The notes beneath the pieces were generated by a model that saw only the letters and a program-made list of their open reading frames with translations, had not been told where the DNA came from and made no database searches. The position numbers and the translations under genes were made by a program. A DNA stretch of 64,000 nt from Rhodocyclaceae bacterium (GTDB taxonomy: Bacteria; Pseudomonadota; Gammaproteobacteria; Burkholderiales; Rhodocyclaceae), in contig JAGTRP010000001.1 in assembly GCA_018261935.1 (NCBI GenBank), forward strand, positions 62,001 to 126,000, in the 5' to 3' direction. Shown piece after piece: positions 47,463 to 54,593 of this stretch. Position 1 is the stretch's first letter, and every line of letters begins with the position of its first letter.

Positions 47463-49618
47463 TACTGCCTCTCCAGAGCCAGGGAAACATGACGTGGCAA
47501 CAGGAGCCGGCGCAGACCCAGCGCGAGCTTTTCCAGCCATGAGGGATTGGAAACGGTGGTCACCTTGACGAAGGACGGGCAGAGCAGGGCCATGGTGGAC
47601 ACCTCGCCGCAGACGCCGCAGCCGACGCAGGTCGGATCGATGTAAGCCTTGTCGCTTTTCTTGACGACCCCGCCGGACGATTTCAGGGTCAGGGACGGGC
47701 AGCCGTTGAAGCGCATGCAGGCGTGGTCGCCGACGCAGACCTGGTCATCCACGTAGAGACGGTCGATGGCCACCCGCTTGCCGGCCTTGAGGGCCGCGGC
47801 GTTCTGGGGCCGGATGCGGCGCTGGCGCTGCAGCTGGCACTCGGCCTCGGAAATCAAGACGCGGACCTGGGGCTTGGACTTGTCCTCATGGATGCGGATC
47901 AGCTTGCGCTGGAAGCCCTTGAAGTCGTAGGGGTTGGCCTTCTCCAGGTGGTCGACCCCCATGGCCTTGAAGGTCTTCTCCAGGCTCATTTCCGTATGCA
48001 TCGGCTCGCCGGTCATCAGCAGGCCGACGTTGGGGTTCTCGTGGGCGCCGGTCATGGCCGTCCACCCGTTGTTCAGCACGATATAGGTGGCTTCCTGCTT
48101 GTTGTAGATGCCGTTGGCCACCGAAGTGTTGAAGGCGCTGTGCCACAGGGTGCCATCGCCCACCACCGAGACGTTCTTCTGCTCGGACAGCGCCGTGATC
48201 GCCGTGGCTGCCGCCAGGCCGGCCCCCATGCCGATATTGGAGTCCGCCATCTCGAAGGGCTTGAACCCGGCCATGCCGTAGCAGCCGACATCGCCGCCAT
48301 GCCAGTCCTTCTCGCCGAAGACGGCATCCTTGATCTTCATCTGGGAAAACACCGGGCGCTCCGGGCAGCCGGTGCAGAAGGTCGGGATGCGAGCAGGCAC
48401 CGGCTTGCCGATGGCGTCCATGACCTGGCGGCCCCGATCCAGCACGGCCCGCGCCTTGCGCCCGATGGCGCCGTCGGCATCCAGGCCCACGGTCTCGGCC
48501 AGATAGCGGGCCAGGGGCTCCACCAGCCGCTCGGGCACCAGCTCGCCGACCCCGGGGACGACGTCGTGGCCGATGATGCGGCAGGGAATGCCGCGCCTGT
48601 TGGCGAGGGCGCGGATCTGGGATTCGATGAGGTCGGGCTGACCCTCCTCGACGATCAGGACCGCCTTCTTGCCCGCCATGAACGCTTCGATCTGGGCCTC
48701 GGACAGCGGGTGGATCACGTTCAGCTGCAGCAGATGCAGGCGGCTATCCAGGGCGCCGAACTCGTCGGCCAGGCCGAGGAGGCTCAGCACCCGCAGGGTG
48801 GAATTGAAGGTGGTGCCGTGGGTGATGATGCCGAACTCGGCCTGGGAGCCGCCGAAATACTCGTTCAGCCCGCGCTCGACCACGAGCCGGGCGGCGGTGG
48901 GCAGGCGGTTCTGGTGCCGGTCCTTTTCCTGCTCCTGGGCGAAGGGCGGCAGGGCGAACAGGGTCGGGTCCTTCCGGAAAGCCTCGACCTTGCGGACGGT
49001 GCTGATCTCGGGAACGACGTTGTCGCCGACGGTGATCTCCGCATTGGTATGGGACGCCTGAGGGCGGAGCAGCAGCGCCACCACCGACTTGCTGTCCCGG
49101 GAAAGGTCCATGCCCTCCTTCACCATGCGGTGCAGGACCTGCTGGTCGCCCCGGGGATCGATGACCAGGATGCCCGACTTGACGCCCCAGGCCAGGGTAC
49201 GCTGGACCACGGTCGTGCTGGAGACGCCGTAGTCCTCGCCGACGACGATCATGGCGCCGTCCTTGACCCCCAGCTGGGAGACGTGGTCCACCACGTCGGT
49301 GGCGACGCCGTTACCGACCACCTTCCAGGTCACGGCGCCCCGCACCGGACCGTACACCGAGGTGGTGAGCAGGGCGCCGGCAGACATCTCGTTGCTCGAG
49401 CTTTCGAAATAGACGCCGTATTCCTTCAGCAGGGGATCGTAGGCGTCGGCGACGGCGTCCATCAGGTTCGCCGTCGGCGAGCCCGGATAGCCGCCGAAAT
49501 AGCTGATGCCGGACTCCAGCAGCGCCTTGAGGACGACCAGGGCGCCGTCGCCATAAAGGCGCTCGCCCTTGCCCCGCCTCAGTTGCGCCACATCTTCATC
49601 GGTGTATGAATGACCCAT
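47462..49618 (-). CDS. iorA: indolepyruvate ferredoxin oxidoreductase alpha-like subunit
   Basis: A 718-residue IorA-like protein: PFOR-type N-terminal domain (YFGGYPGSPTANLMDAVAD), a TPP-binding domain (VGDGTLWHSAF with NNGWTAMTG, and FCTGCPERPVF), and a C-terminal iron-sulphur region. The second cluster site is CVGCGVCG...CPSF; the first reads CVGDHACMRFNGCP, with Asp where the second Cys is usual. It catalyses CoA-dependent oxidative decarboxylation of 2-oxoacids with ferredoxin as acceptor. ATG 49618 is the start: the earlier in-frame ATG at 49675 lies within the sigma-54 promoter. It is the first gene of the roughly 16-kb operon. Confidence 0.9.
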   Translation of the reverse strand: MGHSYTDEDVAQLRRGKGERLYGDGALVVLKALLESGISYFGGYPGSPTANLMDAVADAYDPLLKEYGVYFESSSNEMSAGALLTTSVYGPVRGAVTWKVVGNGVATDVVDHVSQLGVKDGAMIVVGEDYGVSSTTVVQRTLAWGVKSGILVIDPRGDQQVLHRMVKEGMDLSRDSKSVVALLLRPQASHTNAEITVGDNVVPEISTVRKVEAFRKDPTLFALPPFAQEQEKDRHQNRLPTAARLVVERGLNEYFGGSQAEFGIITHGTTFNSTLRVLSLLGLADEFGALDSRLHLLQLNVIHPLSEAQIEAFMAGKKAVLIVEEGQPDLIESQIRALANRRGIPCRIIGHDVVPGVGELVPERLVEPLARYLAETVGLDADGAIGRKARAVLDRGRQVMDAIGKPVPARIPTFCTGCPERPVFSQMKIKDAVFGEKDWHGGDVGCYGMAGFKPFEMADSNIGMGAGLAAATAITALSEQKNVSVVGDGTLWHSAFNTSVANGIYNKQEATYIVLNNGWTAMTGAHENPNVGLLMTGEPMHTEMSLEKTFKAMGVDHLEKANPYDFKGFQRKLIRIHEDKSKPQVRVLISEAECQLQRQRRIRPQNAAALKAGKRVAIDRLYVDDQVCVGDHACMRFNGCPSLTLKSSGGVVKKSDKAYIDPTCVGCGVCGEVSTMALLCPSFVKVTTVSNPSWLEKLALGLRRLLLPRHVSLALERQ

Positions 49619-49658
49619 ATTTACCAACTCATAATTGTTTAACTGCCAGTAAATCCAT

Positions 49659-49674
49659 AGCACCATCCGTGCCA
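49659..49674 (-). promoter_or_regulatory. sigma-54 promoter of iorA operon
   Basis: Minus-strand TGGCACGGATGGTGCT: a perfect -24 box TGGCACG, a -12 GC at the exact spacing, about 41 bases before the iorA start codon. Best of the three sigma-54 promoters here. Confidence 0.82.
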
Positions 49675-49722
49675 TGATTTAAACATTTGTTTTTGCGTGT
49701 ATTTTCAAAACCGCCCGGAGAG

Positions 49723-49758
49723 GCGAGGCGAAAAATTCTTGATAATTTTTCGCCTCGC
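49723..49758. promoter_or_regulatory. 15-bp perfect palindrome upstream of iorA promoter
   Basis: Arms GCGAGGCGAAAAATT and AATTTTTCGCCTCGC with a 6-base loop CTTGAT. It is centred about 92 bases upstream of the predicted iorA start point, and its core AAAAATTCTTGATAATTTTT resembles sequence upstream of the dmpK and crotonase promoters. It could be the activator-binding site; it could also form a hairpin that ends the upstream SDR transcript, though no separate T-tract follows. Confidence 0.5.
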
Positions 49759-49800
49759 GGAGGCCTCAGCCCGCGCAGGGGCCGGGAGCCGGGCGGCGAC

Positions 49801-50571
49801 TCACAGGCACGGCGACAGGCCGCCGTCCACGTCGATCTGGGTGCCGGTGATGTAGGCGGCGTCCGTCGAGCAGAGGAAGCGCACGACCTTGGCGATTTCC
49901 TCCGGCCTCGCCATGCGGCCCACGGGGACGCCGTAATGCCCTGCCATCTGCATCTGGAAATCTTCCAGGGTGGCATCGGCGGGACACCAGGCAGCCCAGG
50001 CTTCCGTCGCCACCAGCCCCAGCCCGACGGCCACGGCGCGGATGCCGTGGGCGGCTCCCTCCTTGGCCAGCAGCTTGGTCAGGGCCAGACACCCGGCCCG
50101 GACGACGCTAGAGGCGTAGAAGGAGGTGTCGGGCGCCTTGGCGAACACGCTGTTGATGTTCACGATGGTGCCCCCGCCCTGCCCCTCCATGACCCCGAAG
50201 ACAGCGCGGGCGGTCCGCACCATGGCCATCAGCTTCTGGTCGAACTCGCTCTGCCACTGGGCGTCGGTGAGGGTCTGGAGGTTGCCCGATTCCGCCGAAG
50301 CGCCGTTGTTGACCAGGACATCGATGGACCCGAAAGTGGCCAGGGCATGCCCGACCAGTTTCTCTATCCCTTCCCCGGTAGCCACATCGGCCGCCACGGC
50401 GGCGACCCGCCCCGGAAATTCCGCCAGCAGCGGCTCCAGAGAGGACTGCAGCCGCTCGGCATTCCGGCCGCAATAGACCACCCGGTCGCCCGCCCCCAGA
50501 AACTCCCGCACCAGGGCCCGGCCGATGCCGGCGGACCCGCCCGTGACGACGATGGATCGAGACTCAGCCAC
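49801..50571 (-). CDS. SDR-family oxidoreductase with altered catalytic motif
   Basis: A 256-residue short-chain dehydrogenase fold: cofactor motif VTGGSAGIG, structural NNGA in VLVNNGASAES, and a C-terminal YITGTQIDVDGG. The active-site region reads NINSVFAKAPDTSFYASSVVRAG: the usual YxxxK is Y-A-S-S-V, with an Arg two residues on. This matches a known SDR subgroup with SNxxR-like motifs rather than the classical type, so its reaction is uncertain. Last gene of the three-gene unit behind the sigma-54 promoter at 52191-52206. Possible role: reduction or oxidation of a CoA thioester or semialdehyde. Confidence 0.82.
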   Translation of the reverse strand: MAESRSIVVTGGSAGIGRALVREFLGAGDRVVYCGRNAERLQSSLEPLLAEFPGRVAAVAADVATGEGIEKLVGHALATFGSIDVLVNNGASAESGNLQTLTDAQWQSEFDQKLMAMVRTARAVFGVMEGQGGGTIVNINSVFAKAPDTSFYASSVVRAGCLALTKLLAKEGAAHGIRAVAVGLGLVATEAWAAWCPADATLEDFQMQMAGHYGVPVGRMARPEEIAKVVRFLCSTDAAYITGTQIDVDGGLSPCL

Positions 50572-50579
50572 GGGGCACC

Positions 50580-51353
50580 TCAGCAGCCGCCGAACACCGG
50601 CGCCCGCTTTTCCTTGAAGGCGGCAAAGCCCTCGGCGAGGTCGTCGGTGGTGTGGAGGAAGGCCATGGCCAAGGACTCGGCGTCCATGAAGGCATCGAAG
50701 GGCTGCCGCGGGGCGTCCCGCAGGGCGCGCTTGGCCAGGGCGACGGCCAGGGTCGGCTCGGCGGCCAGGGACTCGGCCAGCGCCATGCTCTCCGCGGCGA
50801 GCGCCTCGGGCGCCACAACGCAGGAGTAGATGCCGCGGCCCAAGGCTTCCTCCGCCCCCAGTTGCCGGCTGCGGAAGACGATTTCCCGAGCCGTCGCCAC
50901 GCCGACGTACTGAACCAGCAGATAGATGGCGGCCGAATCCGGCATGGCACCGATCTTGCCGAAGGCCGGGATGAATTCGGCATTGCTGCCGGCGATGATG
51001 AAGTCGCAGGCCAGGGCCAGGGAGACGCCGGCGCCGGCCACCTGGCCGTTGAGGGCGGCGATCACCGGCTTGTCGGCCTGCATGATGCTGCGCAGGGCGG
51101 GCCGCATGCGGTCGTTCAGGAAGCGGCGGATGGCGTTGGGGGTGGCATCGGTGAAGATGGCCCGCAGATCGCCGCCGGCGCAGAACACGGGACCTTCGCC
51201 GGTGAGGATGATGGCGCGGACTTCCGGATCCCGGTCGGCAATGCCCATCTGCTCGGCAATGGCGTCGAGGAGTTCGCCATTGAGGGCGTTTCTCGCCGCC
51301 GGACGGTTCAATACGAGGCGGGCCACCGCCCCGGTCTTTTCATAGCGTACCAA
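50580..51353 (-). CDS. PaaG-like enoyl-CoA hydratase/isomerase
   Basis: A 257-residue crotonase-superfamily enzyme. The oxyanion hole is in FCAGGDLRAI, but both hydratase glutamates are replaced (Ser111 and Phe131), while Asp139 in GAMPDSAA sits where PaaG-type isomerases have their catalytic Asp. So it is more likely a double-bond isomerase (3-enoyl to 2-enoyl-CoA or similar) than a hydratase. No ATG is available at the homology start; TTG 51353 follows GGAGG by five bases and is chosen. It lies 11 bases after the upstream crotonase. Confidence 0.85.
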   Translation of the reverse strand: MVRYEKTGAVARLVLNRPAARNALNGELLDAIAEQMGIADRDPEVRAIILTGEGPVFCAGGDLRAIFTDATPNAIRRFLNDRMRPALRSIMQADKPVIAALNGQVAGAGVSLALACDFIIAGSNAEFIPAFGKIGAMPDSAAIYLLVQYVGVATAREIVFRSRQLGAEEALGRGIYSCVVAPEALAAESMALAESLAAEPTLAVALAKRALRDAPRQPFDAFMDAESLAMAFLHTTDDLAEGFAAFKEKRAPVFGGC

Positions 51354-51364
51354 TTTGGCCTCCC

Positions 51365-52159
51365 TTACTTGCCGGCAGGCTTGCTGCGGGAAAGGAAGGC
51401 GTTCACCGCCTGCCGGTGGTCGTCGGTGCGGAAGGTCAGGCCTTCCAGCGCCAGAGAGGCGTGGAGGATATTGCTGACCAGATTGTTGACCTGGATATTG
51501 ACGGAACGCTTGGTCAGCTCGATGGCGAGCCGGGGCCCCTGGGCGAGCCGCTCCGCCATTTTGTAGACGTGCCCGGCCAGTTCCTCCGCCGGGACCGCGT
51601 GGTTGACCAGCCCCATGCGCTCGGCGTCGGCGCCGGTGACGGGATCTCCGGTCATGAGGAATTCCTTGGCCCGGTTGGGGCCCACCAGGAGGGGCCAGAT
51701 GATGGCGCCGCCGTCGCCGGCGACCACGCCGATGCCGACATGGGGATCGGCGATCACCGCCGCCTGGTCGGCGAAGACGATGTCCCCGAACAGGGCGAGG
51801 CTGGCGCCGACGCCGATGGCCGAACCGTTGACCATGGTGATGACCGGCTGGGGCAGCTGGGTCATGCCGCGGATGATGTCCACGCCGTCCCGCAGGATTT
51901 CCTCGTAGGTCTCGCCGGCCTGGGCGGCTTCGCTGACCCACTTGAGGTCGCCGCCGGCGCAGAAGGCCTTGCCTTCCGGGTCGCCCTTGACGACCACGAC
52001 CCGGACGCTTCTATCCTTGGCGACTTGTCTCCAGAGCTCCGGAAGTTCGCGATGCATGGTCTCGTCCATCGCATTGCGGCGCTGGGGCTGGCTGAGGGCC
52101 ACCGTCAGCACGCCGCCCACCTGCTCGATCTTCAGTCGATTGAATTTTGCATATTCCAT
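51365..52159 (-). CDS. crotonase-superfamily enzyme
   Basis: A 264-residue crotonase-fold protein with the oxyanion hole FCAGGDLKWV. Both catalytic glutamates of true hydratases are missing (Ser120 in IGVGASLA and His140 in DPHVGIGVV); Asp149 in VAGDGGA may take part in catalysis. The DPHVGIGVVAGDGGAIIWPLL block is shared by a widespread but poorly defined subgroup annotated enoyl-CoA hydratase. ATG 52159 has GGAGG at good spacing and lies about 30 bases after a sigma-54 promoter. First gene of the unit with the PaaG-like isomerase and SDR. Confidence 0.85.
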   Translation of the reverse strand: MEYAKFNRLKIEQVGGVLTVALSQPQRRNAMDETMHRELPELWRQVAKDRSVRVVVVKGDPEGKAFCAGGDLKWVSEAAQAGETYEEILRDGVDIIRGMTQLPQPVITMVNGSAIGVGASLALFGDIVFADQAAVIADPHVGIGVVAGDGGAIIWPLLVGPNRAKEFLMTGDPVTGADAERMGLVNHAVPAEELAGHVYKMAERLAQGPRLAIELTKRSVNIQVNNLVSNILHASLALEGLTFRTDDHRQAVNAFLSRSKPAGK

Positions 52160-52190
52160 GCTTGCCTCCGATTGTTGGAGCAGCACAGTT

Positions 52191-52206
52191 AGCAAATTCA
52201 GGGCCA
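52191..52206 (-). promoter_or_regulatory. sigma-54 promoter of crotonase-SDR unit
   Basis: Minus-strand TGGCCCTGAATTTGCT: conserved GG and GC at the right spacing and a full TTGCT -12 box. The predicted start point (about 52180) gives a leader of about 20 bases before ATG 52159 with GGAGG inside it. Confidence 0.75.
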
Positions 52207-52229
52207 GCCTATAACATTATGTTTATAAA

Positions 52230-52295
52230 TGGAAAACTTGTTTTCCATGTTTCTCAATGCGGAGAATTTCCCGCATTAATGAAGAATTTTCGAGG
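52230..52295. promoter_or_regulatory. cluster of inverted and direct repeats upstream of the crotonase promoter
   Basis: Contains a perfect 8-bp inverted repeat TGGAAAAC-TT-GTTTTCCA (52230-52247), an inverted repeat AATGCGG...CCGCATT (52256-52277), and two AGAATTT copies about 20 bases apart (from 52263 and 52283; AAATTCT on the other strand). The copy at 52273-52295 reads AAAATTCTTCATTAATG on the minus strand and resembles the iorA and dmpK upstream motifs. Likely activator-binding region. Confidence 0.5.
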
Positions 52296-52332
52296 CGGAA
52301 AGGCGGCCCCGGCCCCGGGAACGGCCGGGGCC
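52290..52332 (-). terminator. GC-rich hairpin after the activator gene
   Basis: A 10-bp inverted repeat GGCCCCGGCC...GGCCGGGGCC (52305-52332), just beyond the regulator stop, followed on the minus strand by GCCTTTCC. The T-tract is weak. Probable terminator separating the regulator from the crotonase unit. Confidence 0.5.
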
Positions 52333-52342
52333 GGCACGGGGA

Positions 52343-54013
52343 TCAGGGCTTGATCTTCTTCAGGGTATAGGAAACCTGGGCCCGGCTGAGCCCAAGGAAT
52401 TTGGCGGCCTCGCTGAGGTTGCCGCCGGCGCGATCGACGGCGGAGAGGACCAGGTCGTTCTGCAGGTCCTCCAGGCTCTTCCTGTGGGAGATCATCTGCT
52501 CCAGCAGGCTGGACGCCGGCTCGTCGCCGTCGGCCGAGCCGAGCCCGCCCGCCCTGCCGCCGACGGGCCGTTCGGCCGAACCGGTCCCGTGGAGGATCAG
52601 GTGATCCTCTTCGATGTAGCCACGGTTGCTCGCCAGGATCACCCCCCGCTCGATCATGTTCTGCAGCTCGCGGATGTTGCCCGGCCAGGAGTACTCGGTC
52701 AGCACCTTTTTCGCCGCCGGCGAGATGCCCAGGACGGCCTTGGCATGCTTGCTGGAATAGACCCGGACGAAGTCGTCGGCCAGGAGCTCGATGTCGCTCT
52801 TGCGTTCCCGCAGTGCCGGGACGGAGATGGGATAGATGTTGAGGCGGTAATAGAGGTCCAGGCGGAACTTGCCCTTGCGCACCGCTTCGGCCAGATCCAC
52901 ATTGGTGGCGGCGATGATCCGCACATTGATCTTCTTGTACTGGCTGCCGCCGACCCGCTCGATCTCTTCTTCCTGCAGGGCCCGCAAAAGCTTTGTCTGG
53001 GCGGAGGCGGAGAGTTCCCCGACTTCGTCCAGGAGGAGCGTGCCACCGTCCGCCCGCTCGAACTTGCCGGGTCGGGAGGTCTGGGCGCCGGTATAGGCCC
53101 CCTTCTCCACCCCGAACAACTCGGCTTCGATGAGTTCTTCCGGAATGGCGCCGCAGTTCACGGCGACGAAGGGCTGCTTGCTGCGGCTGCTCTTCTCATG
53201 GATATAGCGGGCGAAGCGCTCCTTGCCGACGCCGGTTTCTCCCAGCAGCAGCACGGTCACGCTGGAACTGGCGACCTTGTCGGCCAGGACCATGGCGTCC
53301 CGGAATCCCTTTGACTTGCCGAGGAAAGGAACGCTACGGAAGCTTTCGTCCACCTCCTGGCGCAGCAACTCGATGTTCTCCTGCATGTCGAGCAATTGCT
53401 CGACCACCGGATCGGGCTTGAAAAGATCGAGCACCTTGGGGTCCAGGTCCTCCCATTGGTCCGCCGGCTTGGCGATAACCCGGCAGACCGGATCTCCCTT
53501 GCCCCGGCACTCGACTTCCCGGAAGTACACCAGTTCCCCCATCAGGGCGCTGGTATAGCCGGTGGCGTAGCCGACCGCCTCCCAGCAGACGGATTCCTCC
53601 TGCTCGCCGTAGAGGTCCAGATGCACGCCGGCCTCATAGGACTGCTCCCAGATGAACTCGCCGTAGAAGTGCTTCTTCTCCAGGTCGATCTCGATCTTGA
53701 CTTCCCGGGGGTAGGCGCCGCCCCGGACACTGTGGAGCCGGGGCCCGAACCGGAGCACTTCCTCCGGATCCTTGTCCCCGAGAATCTTCTTGGCCCACTC
53801 CAGGTCCCGGGCCCCGGAGGCGAAGGCCATGCGCATCAGGACGCCCTTGGCCCGCTCCACCCCCAGGGTGGAAATGAGTTCCTGGCGCAGGAACCCGATG
53901 CGGCTGGTGTCCACCAGAAGCATGCGCTGGTTGTCCATGAAGATGACCCCTTCCTGGGGAGAGGCCTTCAACCGCGCGGATATCTGCTCATGCCCAGCTT
54001 CCGTGATGCTCAT
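52343..54013 (-). CDS. XylR/DmpR/MopR-type sigma-54 activator
   Basis: A 556-residue aromatic-responsive sigma-54 activator: XylR_N plus V4R sensor domain (about 12-215), AAA+ domain (about 235-465; Walker A GETGVGKE 258-265, GAYTGA loop 305-310, Walker B LLLDE 326-330) and a Fis-type helix-turn-helix (about 528-552). By register with MopR (offset 12), the zinc cysteines are Cys143, Cys169 and Cys177, and the phenol-contact residues His94 and Trp122 are kept, so phenol is the expected inducer. GAYTGA replaces GAFTGA, a tolerated variant. ATG 54013 has AAGGAAG at good spacing. It lies between the dmp operon and the crotonase unit, with terminator-like hairpins on both sides, so it is probably transcribed alone and controls the three sigma-54 promoters. 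Confidence 0.93.
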   Translation of the reverse strand: MSITEAGHEQISARLKASPQEGVIFMDNQRMLLVDTSRIGFLRQELISTLGVERAKGVLMRMAFASGARDLEWAKKILGDKDPEEVLRFGPRLHSVRGGAYPREVKIEIDLEKKHFYGEFIWEQSYEAGVHLDLYGEQEESVCWEAVGYATGYTSALMGELVYFREVECRGKGDPVCRVIAKPADQWEDLDPKVLDLFKPDPVVEQLLDMQENIELLRQEVDESFRSVPFLGKSKGFRDAMVLADKVASSSVTVLLLGETGVGKERFARYIHEKSSRSKQPFVAVNCGAIPEELIEAELFGVEKGAYTGAQTSRPGKFERADGGTLLLDEVGELSASAQTKLLRALQEEEIERVGGSQYKKINVRIIAATNVDLAEAVRKGKFRLDLYYRLNIYPISVPALRERKSDIELLADDFVRVYSSKHAKAVLGISPAAKKVLTEYSWPGNIRELQNMIERGVILASNRGYIEEDHLILHGTGSAERPVGGRAGGLGSADGDEPASSLLEQMISHRKSLEDLQNDLVLSAVDRAGGNLSEAAKFLGLSRAQVSYTLKKIKP

Positions 54014-54170
54014 TGCTACTTCCTTTCCATGTCTCCGACCACCATTCCAGCCGGAGCGGATCTGCGTCCGCCCATCATCCTGGTCATGGCTAACCAACAA
54101 ATTTCGCCCCGGATTCTAGGCCTTTCCGGAGGCTTGCGCGCAGGCCGCCGCCAAACAGGGAAGCCCTCAT

Positions 54171-54201
54171 AAAAAAGGCGCAGGGTGCCTGCGCCTTTTT
54201 T
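54171..54201. terminator. strong terminator after dmpO
   Basis: A 14-bp perfect stem AAAAAAGGCGCAGG, loop GTG, CCTGCGCCTTTTTT. On the minus strand it ends the dmpKLMNO transcript 17 bases past the dmpO stop and isolates the regulator gene. Confidence 0.88.
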
Positions 54202-54217
54202 CGGTCCTAAAAGGAGG

Positions 54218-54580
54218 TCAGATGCCCAAGCCTCCTATTCCATCCAGACCCGGTGTGGAGAACTGGATAGCCGCCTTGTGGGCCAAGCCGTTTTCCTTGA
54301 GGGTCTTGGAACAATCGGGGGCGAAAGACTCTCCCTTCCGGTGCCACGTCACCTTCGTCCAGTCGATCTTAGCCCAGTCCGGATGGGTCTCGAAGGACGG
54401 CGCCATCACGGTCTTGACGAAATCGCCGAACTTCATGTCCGGCTGGACGAGATAGGCGAAGGGGTTGGTGAACATGAGGTGACGGTTCCAGGCGACGTAC
54501 AGAAGCCTGCCGCCATGGAAGTTGCTTTCCGCATCACGAACTTTCCCCTGGTAGTCGGGGTACAAGGCATTAACAGTCAT
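54218..54580 (-). CDS. dmpO: phenol hydroxylase subunit P4 (DmpO-like)
   Basis: A 120-residue gamma subunit of the (alpha-beta-gamma)2 phenol hydroxylase oxygenase. The MTVNALYPDYQGKVRDAESNFHGGRLLY start and the FTNPFAYLVQPDMKFGDFV and DWTKVTWHRKGESFAPD blocks are typical. It follows dmpN by 13 bases and is the last gene of the operon, with dmpP absent from its usual place directly after it. Confidence 0.93.
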   Translation of the reverse strand: MTVNALYPDYQGKVRDAESNFHGGRLLYVAWNRHLMFTNPFAYLVQPDMKFGDFVKTVMAPSFETHPDWAKIDWTKVTWHRKGESFAPDCSKTLKENGLAHKAAIQFSTPGLDGIGGLGI

Positions 54581-54593
54581 TGGACATTCTCCC

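Noticed and set aside
49619-49675. Upstream ATG (49675) as the iorA start
   Set aside because: It lies inside the sigma-54 promoter; homology and the promoter position favour 49618.
52230-52247. TGGAAAACTTGTTTTCCA palindrome as the common activator site
   Set aside because: It is perfect but has no match upstream of iorA or dmpK; the AAAATTCTT-type motif is shared, this one is not.
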